From positions 2,728,001 through 2,792,000 of the forward strand of contig NZ_CP038256.1 of the NCBI RefSeq assembly GCF_004564075.1: 64,000 bases of DNA. Direction: 5' to 3'. The stretch is from Microbacterium sediminis (lineage in GTDB: Bacteria > Actinomycetota > Actinomycetes > Actinomycetales > Microbacteriaceae). How positions within the stretch are numbered: position 1 is the stretch's first letter; each line of letters begins with the position of its first letter. The position numbers were made by a program, and so were the translations under genes. The notes beneath the pieces were generated by a model, which ran no database searches, was not told where the DNA came from, and worked only from the letters and a program-made list of their open reading frames with translations. This document shows positions 7,939-16,809 of the stretch, in pieces.

Positions 7939-8781
7939 ATGCGCCTGGCCACCTGGAATGTGAACTCGATCCGCACGCGCGTTGACCGCATCGTGTCGTT
8001 CGCGGAGCGCGAGCACGTCGACGTCCTCGCGATGCAGGAGATCAAGTGCAAGCCCGAGCAGTTCCCCTACGAGCCGTTCGAGGCGGCGGGCTATCACGTC
8101 GAGGTCAACGGCCACAATCAGTGGAACGGCGTCGCGATCGCCAGCCGCGAGCCGATCGAGGACGTCGAGTATGCCTTCACCGGCATGCCGGGGTTCCAGA
8201 AGGGCTACGACGGCGACGACGCCCCGCAGGAGGCGCGCGCCCTCGGTGCGACGGTGAACGGCGTGCGGGTGTGGAGCCTGTACGTGCCGAACGGGCGAAC
8301 GCTCGACGACCCGCACTACGCCTACAAGCTGCGCTGGCTCGAGGCGCTGCGGCAGTACACCGCCGACACCCTCGCCGCGCAGCCCGACCTGCCGCTGGCG
8401 CTCGTGGGCGACTTCAACATCATCCCCACCGACGAGGACAACGGCGATCCCGCGATCGTCGTCGGCCGCTCCACGCACGTCTCGCCGGCCGAGCGCGCGG
8501 CGTTCCAGGCGCTCCAGGACGCGGGCCTGGCCGACACCGTGCGCCCGTTCGTCCCCACCGGCTACACCTACTGGGACTACCAGCGCCTGAAGTTCCCGCG
8601 CAACGAGGGCATCCGCATCGACTTCATCCTCGGCTCGCGCGCCTTCGCCGGCGCCGTGACCGGCGCGGCCATCCACCGCGACGAGCGCAAGGGCACGCAG
8701 CCCAGCGACCACGTGCCGGTGGTCGTCGACCTCGACCTGGCCGGCCCCGAGGACGACGACGTCCCGATGATCTTCGGCTGA
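7939..8781 (+). CDS. xth: exodeoxyribonuclease III
   Basis: A 278-aa AP endonuclease/3'-5' exonuclease of the ExoIII (EEP) family, acting in base excision repair. All catalytic blocks are visible: LATWNVNSIR (metal Asn), MQEIKCK (metal Glu), SLYVPNG (Tyr), VGDFNI (Asp/Asn pair), RIDFILGS, and SDHVPVVVDL (terminal Asp-His). The start is ATG 7939, with TAGGCT (7927-7932) 6 nt upstream, so it is probably leaderless. Its 3' end is followed directly by the tandem repeats at 8.8-9.36 kb. Confidence 0.95.
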   Translation: MRLATWNVNSIRTRVDRIVSFAEREHVDVLAMQEIKCKPEQFPYEPFEAAGYHVEVNGHNQWNGVAIASREPIEDVEYAFTGMPGFQKGYDGDDAPQEARALGATVNGVRVWSLYVPNGRTLDDPHYAYKLRWLEALRQYTADTLAAQPDLPLALVGDFNIIPTDEDNGDPAIVVGRSTHVSPAERAAFQALQDAGLADTVRPFVPTGYTYWDYQRLKFPRNEGIRIDFILGSRAFAGAVTGAAIHRDERKGTQPSDHVPVVVDLDLAGPEDDDVPMIFG

Positions 8782-8819
8782 CCCGCGCTCCGGCGCCCGC
8801 TCTCGACTGCGCTGCGCTC

Positions 8820-9360
8820 CGCTCGAGCCGTCTCCGCTCGCTTCGCTCGGTCGACGAGCCCGTCGGGGTCACGGCGCGCGGTGGGCCGCAACCCCTCACG
8901 GCTCGTCGACCGGAGCGCGAAGCGCGGAGCGGAGACGGGTCGAGCGCAGCCGCGAAGCGGCGGAGTCGAGACCAAGGCCCGAGCCCGTCGGGGTCACGCC
9001 CGCGATGCGCCGCAACCCCTCACGGCTCGTCGACCGGAGGCGCGCAGCGCCGGAGCGGAGACGGGTCGAGCGAGCGAGCGAAGCGAGTCGAGACCAAGGC
9101 CCGAGCCGTACGTCGTCACGGCGCGCGATGGGCCGCAACCCCTCACCGCTCGTCGACCGGAGGCGCGCAGCGCCGGAGCGGAGACGGGCCGAGCGCAGCC
9201 GCGAAGCGGCGGAGTCGAGACCAAGGCCCGAGCCGTCGGGGTCACGCCCGTGAGGGGCCGCAACCCCTCACCGCTCGTCGACCGGAGGCGCGCAGCGCCG
9301 GAGCGGAGACGGGCCGAGCGCAGCCGTGAAGCGGCGGAGTCGAGGCCTCGGCCCCAACCC
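8820..9360. repeat. tandem array of ~124-bp repeats
   Basis: Four near-identical units begin with GCCGCAACCCCTCAC at about 8885, 9009, 9132 and 9257 (spacings 124, 123 and 125). Each unit carries a TCGACCGG block, a purine-rich block (GGAGCGGAGACGG), an AGTCGAGACCAAGGCCCGAGCC block and a TCGGGGTCACG tail. A half unit in the opposite orientation (CGTCTCCGCTCGCTTCGCTCGGTCGACGAGCC) starts at about 8828, so the array begins with an inverted pair. Long open frames on both strands are only the effect of the unit length and GC content. The reverse complement of the core is the same family as the repeats at 59650-60549. Confidence 0.85.
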
Positions 9361-9362
9361 GC

Positions 9363-10262
9363 CTATCGCGCGATCTCGAAGTTGTAGATGCCCGAGTCGA
9401 AGGCGTTGTAGCCGGGGTAGTCGACGAGGTCGTACAGGTCGGCGCGGTGCTGCATCTCGCCCAGGAGCCCGGTGAGGTGCCCGTCGGCGAGGAGCGTGTC
9501 GAGGGCGCGCTCGGCCGATCCCATCGCCATGCGCAGCAGCGACACCGGCCAGATCACGAGGCGGGCGCCGGCCTCGCGCAGCTGATCGACCGTGAACAGC
9601 TCGCTCTTGCCGAACTCGGTCATGTTGGCCAGCACGGGCACGTCCAGCGCCGCGCTGACCGCCTCGAACTCCGCGAGGTCCCTCATCGCCTCGGCGAAGA
9701 TCATGTCGGCCCCGGCCTCGACCAGCTTGCGCGCCCGGTCGATGGTCGCCTCGAGCCCGGCGATCGCGCGGATGTCGGTGCGGGCGATGATCACGAAGTT
9801 CTCGTCGCGGCGCGCGTCGGCGGCGGCGCGGATCCGCTGCAGGGCGGTGTGCTCGTCGACGACCTCCTTGCCGTCGAGGTGGCCGCAGCGCTTGGGGTTC
9901 ACCTGGTCCTCGATGTGGCAGCCCGCCACCCCGGCGTCCTCGAGCGTCTGGATGCTGCGGGCGACGTTCATGGTCTCGCCGAAGCCGGTGTCGGCGTCGA
10001 CGATCACCGGCAGGTCGGTCATCCTGGCGATCTGCCCCGCGCGCGTCGCGACCTCGGTGAGGGTCGTCAGCCCGATGTCGGGCAGGCCGAGGTCGGCGGC
10101 GATCACGGCGCCCGAGACGTAGACGCCGTCGAAGCCCTTGCGCTCGATGAGCCGCGCCGAGAGTGGGTTGAAGGCGCCGGGGAAGCGGAGGATCTCACCC
10201 GAGGCGATCCGCTCGCGGAAGGCGCGGCGCTTCTCGTGCGCGGGAACGGAGGAGTAGAGCAT
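9363..10262 (-). CDS. prpB: methylisocitrate lyase
   Basis: A 299-aa member of the isocitrate lyase/PEP mutase superfamily. It cleaves 2-methylisocitrate to pyruvate and succinate in propionate breakdown. The signature active-site block KRCGHLDGKEV is present, with metal and substrate regions VDADTGFGE and EDQVNPKRCG upstream and IARTDIRA downstream. ATG 10262 shares one base with the prpD stop codon (TGATG), so the pair is translationally coupled. No prpC follows; the gene ends at the tandem-repeat array. Confidence 0.93.
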   Translation of the reverse strand: MLYSSVPAHEKRRAFRERIASGEILRFPGAFNPLSARLIERKGFDGVYVSGAVIAADLGLPDIGLTTLTEVATRAGQIARMTDLPVIVDADTGFGETMNVARSIQTLEDAGVAGCHIEDQVNPKRCGHLDGKEVVDEHTALQRIRAAADARRDENFVIIARTDIRAIAGLEATIDRARKLVEAGADMIFAEAMRDLAEFEAVSAALDVPVLANMTEFGKSELFTVDQLREAGARLVIWPVSLLRMAMGSAERALDTLLADGHLTGLLGEMQHRADLYDLVDYPGYNAFDSGIYNFEIAR

Positions 10263-11788
10263 CAGAACAGACCCTTCGGGCGGGGCGCGGCCTCGAGCAG
10301 GCCGGGCGTGGCGACGATCGTGAGCCGGCGCACCTCGTCGGCGGTCAGCTCGGGCAGGCGCTGGGCGAGGTCGAGGAAGCGCTCGATCTCGGCCGGCTCC
10401 AGGGCGGGCTCGGCCAGCAGGCGGAACTTGCGGACGTAGTCCGCGCGGGCGAACGGCCGAGCGCCCAGGGGATGGGCGTCGGCCACGGCGATCTCCTCGA
10501 CGATCGTCGAGCCGTCGGCCAGGCGGATCTCCACGCGTCCGCCGAAGGCCTTCTCGTCCGGGTCCTCGGAGTGGTAGCGGCGCGTCCACTCGTCGTCGAG
10601 GGCCGAGGTGACCTTGTGCCACAGCTCGACCGTGTCGGGGCGCTGGGCGCGCTCGGGCGCGTACGAGTCGACGTGGTGCCAGCCGCCGTCCTGCAGCGCG
10701 ACGGTGAAGATGTAGGGAATCGAGTGATCGAGCGTCTCACGCGAGGCCGTCGGGTCGTACTTCTGCGGGTCGCCCGAGCCGGAGCCGATCACGACGTGGG
10801 TGTGGTGGCTCGTGTGCAGCACGATCGCCTCGACGTTGCGGGGGTCGCGGATCTCGGGGCGCTCGGTGCCGAGGCGGCGGGCGAGGTCGATCCACGCCTG
10901 CGCCTGGTACTCGGCCGAGTGCTCCTTGGTGTACGAGTCGAGGATCGCCCGCTTGGCCTCGCCGGGGGCGGGCAGCGGCACCTCGTACCGGCCTTCGGGG
11001 CCGTCGAGCAGCCAGGCGATCACGCCGTCCTCGCCCTCGTAGATCGGCGACGGCGAGGTCTGGCCGCGCATCGCGCGGTCGACGGCCTCGACCGCCATCT
11101 TGCCGGCGAAGGCCGGGGCGTGCGCCTTCCACGTGGAGATCTCGCCCTTGCGGCTCTGCCGGGTGGCGGTGGTGGTGTGCAGCGCCTGCCCGACCGCCTG
11201 GTAGATCACCTCGGGGTCCAGGCCGAGCATCGTGCCGATGCCCGCGGCGGCCGACGGGCCGAGGTGGGCGACGTGGTCGATCTTGTGCCGGTGCAGGCTG
11301 ATCGCGCGCACGAGGTCCATCTGGATCTCGTACCCGGTCGCGATGCCGCGCAGCACGGCGCGGCCGTCGGCGCCGACGTGCTGGCCCACCGCGAGGATCG
11401 GCGGGATGTTGTCGCCCGGATGCGAGTACTCGGCCGCGAGGAAGGTGTCGTGGTAGTCGAGCTCGCGCACGGCCACGCCGTTGGCCCACGCCGCCCACTC
11501 CGGGCTCGTGAGGGTCTCGAGCGGGCAGCCGAACACGGTCGCGCCGCGCCCGCCGGTCGAGACCGGGTGGCTGAGCGCCTGCGCGCGGGCGGAGTTGATC
11601 GGGCCGCGCGTGAGCGACGCCGCGGCGACGGCGGCGTTGTCGATCACCCGGTTGATCACCATCTCGGCCACGTCCGCGTCGACCTCCACCGGGTCGGCGG
11701 CGACCTCCGCGATCTTCCACGCGAGCTGCTCCTCGCGGGGGAGCGGCTCGTCCGATCGATAGGTGCGGACGGGATGGATGACGGTCAT
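10262..11788 (-). CDS. prpD: 2-methylcitrate dehydratase
   Basis: A 508-aa MmgE/PrpD family protein that dehydrates 2-methylcitrate in the methylcitrate cycle, which oxidises propionyl-CoA. The N-terminus is [19 protein letters not shown]; conserved blocks such as [33 protein letters not shown] and [12 protein letters not shown] are present. ATG 11788 follows GGAAGG at a proper distance. The frame is open further upstream, but that part is antisense to the kinase gene and is not coding. It is the first gene of a two-gene operon with prpB. Confidence 0.92.
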   Translation of the reverse strand: MTVIHPVRTYRSDEPLPREEQLAWKIAEVAADPVEVDADVAEMVINRVIDNAAVAAASLTRGPINSARAQALSHPVSTGGRGATVFGCPLETLTSPEWAAWANGVAVRELDYHDTFLAAEYSHPGDNIPPILAVGQHVGADGRAVLRGIATGYEIQMDLVRAISLHRHKIDHVAHLGPSAAAGIGTMLGLDPEVIYQAVGQALHTTTATRQSRKGEISTWKAHAPAFAGKMAVEAVDRAMRGQTSPSPIYEGEDGVIAWLLDGPEGRYEVPLPAPGEAKRAILDSYTKEHSAEYQAQAWIDLARRLGTERPEIRDPRNVEAIVLHTSHHTHVVIGSGSGDPQKYDPTASRETLDHSIPYIFTVALQDGGWHHVDSYAPERAQRPDTVELWHKVTSALDDEWTRRYHSEDPDEKAFGGRVEIRLADGSTIVEEIAVADAHPLGARPFARADYVRKFRLLAEPALEPAEIERFLDLAQRLPELTADEVRRLTIVATPGLLEAAPRPKGLF

Positions 11789-11983
11789 GATCGGCCTTCC
11801 GAGAGGGTGTCGAGGGCGTCCGGCGGCGCCGCGTCGGGGGCTCGCCGCCCCGCGGGGGCGTCGGCGAGCGCTCGTGCCACCCCTCGATTGTCGCGTATCG
11901 GCGCCGACCGGGCCGCGCGCCCGCCCCGCGGAATCCACCGCCCGGGGGAGGAATCGGGGGGCGCGGATCCCTACGGTGGAGGG

Positions 11984-13297
11984 ATGACCGCCGTTTCCGA
12001 TGCGCCCGCGCGCCCGCGCGAGCTCGGCCCGAGCACGCCGCTGCGCCACCCGGTGACGCCGCGCGAGCTGCGGCTCGACGCGATCCTCGCCGCCGTGATG
12101 TTCGTCGCCGCGATCGTCAGCGGCGCGCTGTCGTCGATCTCGCAGTTCTACGGCGACGAGACCGCCGATCTCGTGTGGACGATCCCGCTCGCCGTGTTCA
12201 CCACGCTCCCACTCGCGCTGCGCCGGCGCTTCCCCGTCACCGTCGCCGTGGTGATCTGCGCCGCCTACTTCGTCGGCGTCGAGCTGCGCGTGCCCGAGGC
12301 CTTCGTGAGCAACGTGGCCATGTTCATCGCCATCCACACGATCGGCGCCTGGCTCGACGATCGCCGCCGCGCCTTCCGGGCGCGCACGATCATCGTCGTG
12401 GCGATGTTCCTGTGGATGCTCGTGAGCACGTTCCGCTCGGTGACCACCGCCGCCGAGGACTCGCCCGAGCTCACCGCCGGCGCGTTCTCGCCGATGCTCG
12501 CGTACCTGCTCATCCAGTGGCTCATCAACGTGGCGTACTTCGGGGGAGCGTGGTTCCTGGGCGACCACGCGTATCGTGCCGCCCTCGATCGCCAGGCGCT
12601 GCGCGACCTCACGGCCCGGCTGGAGGAGGAGCGCGAGATCTCGGCCGCCCAGGCGGTGGCGCTCGACCGCATCCGGATCGCGCGCGAGCTGCACGACGTG
12701 GTCGGCCACCACGTGTCGGTGATGGGCGTGCAGGCCGGCGCGGCCCGCACGGTGCTCGCGACCGACCCGCGCGCGGCCGAGCAGATGCTGCGCGGCGTGG
12801 AGGATGCGGCGCGCGCGGCGATCGACGAGCTGCATCAGCTGCTCGGCACCCTGCGCCCGCACGAGGACGAGGGCGAGACGCCGGCCTCCGCGCTGCGGCT
12901 CGAGGGCCTGGCGGAGCTCGCGCGCGCCATGACGGCGGCGGGCACCCCCACGGCGTTCGACGTGGTCGGCGAGCCCCGTCCGGTGCCGGACCTCGTGCAC
13001 GTGAACCTCTACCGCATCGCGCAGGAGGCCCTCACGAACGCGCGCCGCCACGGCGGGCCCGACGTCACGGCCGAGATCCGGCTGCGCTACGAGCCCGACG
13101 CCGTGGAGCTCGAGGTCACCAACACCGGCTGGGTCCGCGCGGGCGCGCGGCCGGGCATCGGCCAGCTCGGCATGCGCGAGCGCGCCACGGCCGTGGGCGG
13201 CACCCTCGAGCTCGGCCCGCGGCACACCCTCGGCAGCACCGAGCGCACCGGCTACCTCGTGCGCGTGCGCGTGCCGATCGTGGGAGGCGCCGCGTGA
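11984..13297 (+). CDS. NarL-type sensor histidine kinase
   Basis: A 437-aa sensor kinase. About five membrane helices in residues 25-180 are followed by a short coiled-coil linker, the HisKA_3 box [16 protein letters not shown] (His near residue 236) and an HATPase_c domain ([23 protein letters not shown]). ATG 11984 has TACGGT (11972-11977) six bases upstream; GGAGG is too close to act as a normal ribosome site, so the mRNA is probably leaderless. It overlaps its response regulator by 4 nt (GTGA) and is divergent from prpD across 195 bp. The signal is unknown; a link to prpDB is not shown. Confidence 0.9.
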   Translation: MTAVSDAPARPRELGPSTPLRHPVTPRELRLDAILAAVMFVAAIVSGALSSISQFYGDETADLVWTIPLAVFTTLPLALRRRFPVTVAVVICAAYFVGVELRVPEAFVSNVAMFIAIHTIGAWLDDRRRAFRARTIIVVAMFLWMLVSTFRSVTTAAEDSPELTAGAFSPMLAYLLIQWLINVAYFGGAWFLGDHAYRAALDRQALRDLTARLEEEREISAAQAVALDRIRIARELHDVVGHHVSVMGVQAGAARTVLATDPRAAEQMLRGVEDAARAAIDELHQLLGTLRPHEDEGETPASALRLEGLAELARAMTAAGTPTAFDVVGEPRPVPDLVHVNLYRIAQEALTNARRHGGPDVTAEIRLRYEPDAVELEVTNTGWVRAGARPGIGQLGMRERATAVGGTLELGPRHTLGSTERTGYLVRVRVPIVGGAA

Positions 13298-13950
13298 CGC
13301 GCGTGCTGATCGTCGACGACCACGCCGCGATGCGGGCGGGGTTCCGGGTGATCCTCGAGGCCTCCGGGTTCGACGTGGTGGGCGAGGCCGCCACCGGGGC
13401 GGAGGCGGCCGATGCGGTGGCCGAGGCACGCCCCGATGTCATCTGCATGGACGTGCAGATGCCGGACATGGACGGGATCGAGGCGACGCGGCGGATCCTC
13501 GCCCGCGCCGCGGCCGAGGAGGCTCCCGCGCCGCGCATCCTGATCGTCACCACCTTCGATCGCGACGACCACCTGTTCGCCGCTCTCGATGCCGGTGCCA
13601 GCGGGTTCCTGCTCAAGAACGCCGGTCCGGAGCAGCTGGTCGGCGCCGTCCGCGTCGTCGCGGCGGGAGACGCGCTGCTCGCCCCCGAGGTCACGCGGCG
13701 GGTGATCGAACGGTTCGCCCCGGCACCCGCGAGTGATCATTCCGACGCGCGCATATACGGCGAGCTCACCGAGCGCGAGACCGAGGTCCTGCGCCTGCTC
13801 GCCCAGGCGCTGAGCAACGCCGAGATCGCGCAGCGCCTGTACATCGGCGAGGCGACCGTCAAGACGCATGTGTCGAACATCCTGCTCAAGCTCGGCGTCC
13901 GCGATCGCGTGGCCGCCGTGGTCCACGCCCACCGCCACGGCCTCGCCTGA
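13294..13950 (+). CDS. NarL/LuxR-type response regulator
   Basis: A 218-aa DNA-binding regulator. The receiver has the acidic pair VDDH near residue 8, the phospho-acceptor Asp53 in [12 protein letters not shown], Thr in TTFDRDD and Lys in FLLKNA. The LuxR helix-turn-helix at the C-terminus reads [22 protein letters not shown] with [14 protein letters not shown] 13294 overlaps the kinase stop, with GGAGG at 13283-13287. Unlike the homologous gene at 2852-3554 it is intact, so it also shows what the broken copy should look like. Confidence 0.93.
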   Translation: MTRVLIVDDHAAMRAGFRVILEASGFDVVGEAATGAEAADAVAEARPDVICMDVQMPDMDGIEATRRILARAAAEEAPAPRILIVTTFDRDDHLFAALDAGASGFLLKNAGPEQLVGAVRVVAAGDALLAPEVTRRVIERFAPAPASDHSDARIYGELTERETEVLRLLAQALSNAEIAQRLYIGEATVKTHVSNILLKLGVRDRVAAVVHAHRHGLA

Positions 13951-13964
13951 CGGGTCCGACCCAC

Positions 13965-14000
13965 GCGAAACGCCCCGGGCCGAAGCCCGGGGCGTTTCGC
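13965..14000. terminator. bidirectional hairpin terminator
   Basis: A perfect 16-bp stem, GCGAAACGCCCCGGGC, pairs with its reverse complement around the CGAA tetraloop. It sits between convergent genes (response regulator on the left, FMN reductase on the right). There is no long U-tract on either side, as is common in high-GC actinobacteria. Confidence 0.9.
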
Positions 14001-14008
14001 GGAGGGGA

Positions 14009-14563
14009 TCAGGCGTAGGCCTTCTCCACCCGGCCGACGAGGCCGAGGAACGTGTCGACGAACGACTGCAGGAAGGCCTTGGTGCCCTCGTTGGTGATCT
14101 CGCCGCCCTCGATGAGGCCCGGGGTCACCTGGATGAAGCCCTCGGGCTGGCCCATGACGATCGCGTCGACGTGCGAGAGCACCGACTTGAGGTGCTGCTG
14201 GCCCGCGGCGGTCGCGATGCCACCCGGCGAGCCGCCGAGCACGGCGACGGGCTTGCGGCTGAACGACATGTTGCCGTAGGGGCGGGCCGACCACTCGATG
14301 GCGTTCTTGAGCACGCCGGGGATGGAGCGGTTGTACTCCGGGGTGACGATGAGCACGCCGTCGACGCCCTCGATCGCGGCCTTGAAGTCGGTGCCGACCT
14401 GCGGGAAGTCCGCGTCGTAGTCGGGCGAGTAGAACGGGAGGTCCTTGATCGGGATCTCCACGACCTCGACGCCCTCCGGCACGAGCTTCACGACAGCCTC
14501 CGCGAGCTGCCGGTTCAGCGAGGTGCTGCTGATGCTGCCGACGATGTAGCCGATCTTCGTCAC
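14009..14563 (-). CDS. NADPH-dependent FMN reductase family protein
   Basis: A 184-aa flavodoxin-fold enzyme. The FMN phosphate loop GSISSTSLNRQLAEA is at residues 9-23 and the family block TPEYNRSIPGVLKNAIEW lies in the middle, followed by VLGGSPGG. Such proteins reduce quinones, azo dyes or chromate, or supply reduced flavin. GTG 14563 is chosen because AGGAGT lies about 8 nt upstream; a longer reading has no ribosome site. A perfect palindrome lies about 32 bp before the start. Confidence 0.88.
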   Translation of the reverse strand: MTKIGYIVGSISSTSLNRQLAEAVVKLVPEGVEVVEIPIKDLPFYSPDYDADFPQVGTDFKAAIEGVDGVLIVTPEYNRSIPGVLKNAIEWSARPYGNMSFSRKPVAVLGGSPGGIATAAGQQHLKSVLSHVDAIVMGQPEGFIQVTPGLIEGGEITNEGTKAFLQSFVDTFLGLVGRVEKAYA

Positions 14564-14594
14564 GGTGAGTACTCCTGAGTTCAGGGGGAAGTCC

Positions 14595-14613
14595 GATCGG
14601 CGGGTCGCCGATC
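14595..14613. promoter_or_regulatory. palindrome upstream of FMN reductase
   Basis: GATCGGCG and CGCCGATC are perfect 8-bp arms around GGT. The element lies in the leader or promoter of the FMN reductase gene and looks like a dimeric repressor site, although an mRNA hairpin is equally possible. No regulator gene is adjacent. Confidence 0.4.
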
Positions 14614-14772
14614 CATGCGGATGAAAGGAGTTCGCGGGTCCCATTATTCCCGCGCGCGCCGATCCGTCCGCCGCTTCCCTCGCACGGGGGAGGGGCGAGG
14701 ATCCGTCCCGCGGCGGATGTGCCGCCCCGCCGCCGCTTCCTAGTCTGAGGGCAGGATCACGGAAGGATCGAC

Positions 14773-15657
14773 ATGCTGCGACTGCAGGGGATCACCAAGA
14801 GCTACGGGGAGCGGAGGGCGCTCGACGGCGTCACCTTCGACGTCTCGCCCGGGCGCCTGACCGGTTTCGTCGGCGGCAACGGCGCGGGCAAGACCACGAC
14901 CATGCGCATCGTGCTGGGCCTGCTCGCGCGCGACGCGGGCACGGTCGAGCTCGACGGCGCCGGGCTGACGGCCGCCGACCGCCGCCTGTTCGGCTACATG
15001 CCCGAGGAGCGCGGCCTGTACCCGAAGATGAAGGTGCTCGACCAGATCGTGTACCTCGCGCGCCTGCACGGCTTCGGACGCGCCGAGTCGGTCCGCCGCG
15101 CGACGGAGATCCTCGAGCGGCTCGGCCTGCAGGAGCGGCTGAACGACAACGTCGAGGCCCTCTCGCTCGGCAACCAGCAGCGGGCGCAGATCGCCGCCGC
15201 GCTCGTGCACGACCCCGAGGTGCTCATCCTCGACGAGCCGTTCTCGGGCCTCGACCCGCTCGCGGTGGAGGTGGTCGCCGGTGTGCTGCAGGAGCGGGCC
15301 GCCGGGGGAGCGGCCGTGCTGTTCTCGTCGCATCAGCTCGACGTGGTCGAGCGCCTCTGCGACGACCTCGTGATCATCGCCGGCGGCCGGGTGCGGGCCT
15401 CCGGCTCGCGCGAGGCGCTGCGCGCGGAGCACGCCACGCGCCGGTTCGAGCTGGTCTCGGGCCACGACGCCGGCTGGATCCGCGACGAGCCGGGCGTGGA
15501 GGTGCTCGAGTTCGACGGCGGCTACGCCCTGTTCGAGGCGATCGACGACGCGGCCGCGCAGCGCGTGCTGCAGCGGGCCGTGGCCCGCGGCGACGTCGCC
15601 AGCTTCACCCCGCAGCAACCCTCGCTCTCGCAGATCTTCAAGGAGGTCATCCAGTGA
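14773..15657 (+). CDS. ABC exporter ATP-binding protein (NatA-like)
   Basis: A 294-aa ATPase with Walker A GGNGAGKTT near residue 36, the Q-loop region MPEERGLYPKM, signature SLGNQQRAQIAAAL, Walker B VLILDEPFSGLDP and the switch His in SSHQLD. It resembles NatA/CcmA-like subunits of Na+ or drug exporters with a C-terminal DUF4162-type tail. GGAAGG precedes ATG 14773, and TAGTCT about 30 bp upstream may be the -10. It overlaps the permease gene by four bases (GTGA). Confidence 0.92.
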   Translation: MLRLQGITKSYGERRALDGVTFDVSPGRLTGFVGGNGAGKTTTMRIVLGLLARDAGTVELDGAGLTAADRRLFGYMPEERGLYPKMKVLDQIVYLARLHGFGRAESVRRATEILERLGLQERLNDNVEALSLGNQQRAQIAAALVHDPEVLILDEPFSGLDPLAVEVVAGVLQERAAGGAAVLFSSHQLDVVERLCDDLVIIAGGRVRASGSREALRAEHATRRFELVSGHDAGWIRDEPGVEVLEFDGGYALFEAIDDAAAQRVLQRAVARGDVASFTPQQPSLSQIFKEVIQ

Positions 15658-16748
15658 ACGCCGCACCCGCGCCGCTGACGGCCGCACAGGGCACCTGGCT
15701 CGTCGCCGAGCGCGACATCATGGGCCGCCTGCGCAGCAAGTCGTTCCTCATCTCGACGCTCATCACGCTGCTGATCGCGGTGGGCGGGATCGTCGTCATG
15801 GGCATCATCAGCTCCACGGGGGGCGGCACGCCCGTCGCCGCAACCGCCGACGCGGCCGCGCTGCTGCCCGACACGGAGGCGCTCGAGGTGACGCAGGTCG
15901 CTGATCGCGCCGAGGGCGAGCAGCTGGTGCGCGACGGCGACGTCGACGCGCTCGTGATGGCGGCGACCGACTCGCCGACCGGAGTGGAGATCGTCGCGCT
16001 CACCGAGCCGCCCTCCGACGTCGTCGCGCTGCTGTCGGTCGCGCCCGAGGTCACCCTGCTCGAGGACCCCGGGGTGCCCTACGGCCTGCGCTACGTCCTC
16101 GGCATGATCTTCGGCATCGCGTTCATGGGCACCGCGCTGAGCTTCGCGATGCCGATCTCGACCGCGGTGGTGGAGGAGAAGCAGACGCGCGTGATCGAGA
16201 TCCTCATCTCCACGATCCCCGCCCGCGTGCTGCTGGCGGGCAAGGTGCTCGGCAACCTCGTGCTGGCGATGGGGCAGATCCTGCTCATCATCGCCGCGGC
16301 GACGATCGCCCTCGCCGTGACGGGCCAGTCCGACATCCTCCGCGACGTCGGCGCGCCCATGGCGTGGTTCGCGGTGTTCTTCCTCTTCGGCTTCCCGCTG
16401 CTGTCGGCCATGTTCGCCGCCGCCGGCGCGATGGTGTCGCGTCAGGAGGACATCAGCCCGACCGTCATGCCGATCATGTACCTCGTGATGATCCCGTACT
16501 TCCTCGCGGTGTTCCTCGGCGGCAACCCGATCGTGATGACGATCATGTCGTACGTGCCGTTCTCGGCGCCGGTGGCGATGCCGATCCGGCTGTACTTCGA
16601 CGAGGCGCTGTGGTGGGAGCCGATCATCTCGCTCGTGATCATGGCGGCCACCGCCGTGGCGATCGTGCTGCTGGGCGCGCGGATCTACGAGAACTCGCTG
16701 CTGCGCATGGGCGGGCGGGTCAAGCTCGCCGAGGCGCTGAAGGCCTGA
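15654..16748 (+). CDS. ABC exporter permease (NatB-like, ABC-2 family)
   Basis: A 364-aa membrane protein. One helix near residues 30-50 is followed by an extracytoplasmic domain of about 110 residues, then five or six helices (MIFGIAFMGTALSFAMPIS, VLGNLVLAMGQILLIIA, WFAVFFLFGFPLL, PIMYLVMIPYFLAVFLGG, IISLVIMAATAVAIVLLGA). The motif VVEEKQTRVIEILISTIPAR after the second helix is the hallmark of NatB-type subunits. Start GTG 15654 is coupled to the ATPase gene. It is likely to export Na+ or a toxic compound. Confidence 0.9.
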   Translation: MNAAPAPLTAAQGTWLVAERDIMGRLRSKSFLISTLITLLIAVGGIVVMGIISSTGGGTPVAATADAAALLPDTEALEVTQVADRAEGEQLVRDGDVDALVMAATDSPTGVEIVALTEPPSDVVALLSVAPEVTLLEDPGVPYGLRYVLGMIFGIAFMGTALSFAMPISTAVVEEKQTRVIEILISTIPARVLLAGKVLGNLVLAMGQILLIIAAATIALAVTGQSDILRDVGAPMAWFAVFFLFGFPLLSAMFAAAGAMVSRQEDISPTVMPIMYLVMIPYFLAVFLGGNPIVMTIMSYVPFSAPVAMPIRLYFDEALWWEPIISLVIMAATAVAIVLLGARIYENSLLRMGGRVKLAEALKA

Positions 16749-16760
16749 CGCCGCAGATGC

Positions 16761-16796
16761 CGAGGGGCTCCGACCGGTCGCGGTCGGAGCCCCTCG
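16761..16796. terminator. bidirectional hairpin terminator
   Basis: A perfect 15-bp stem, CGAGGGGCTCCGACC, pairs with GGTCGGAGCCCCTCG around a 6-nt loop. It separates the ABC exporter from the convergent gene ending at 16810. Confidence 0.88.
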
Positions 16797-16809
16797 TGCG
16801 TCGGGCGCG

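Noticed and set aside
8885..9360. Possible CRISPR array
   Set aside because: Units are ~124 bp and nearly identical throughout; there are no short direct repeats with unique spacers and no cas genes.
8881..9387. Repetitive protein-coding frames in the tandem array
   Set aside because: Repeats of ~124 bp in GC-rich DNA leave frames open on both strands; the unit length is not a multiple of three, and no start signals are seen.
10262..13429. A 1055-codon open frame containing prpD
   Set aside because: The part upstream of 11788 is antisense to the histidine kinase and has the composition of a shadow frame; prpD has its own ribosome site and ATG.
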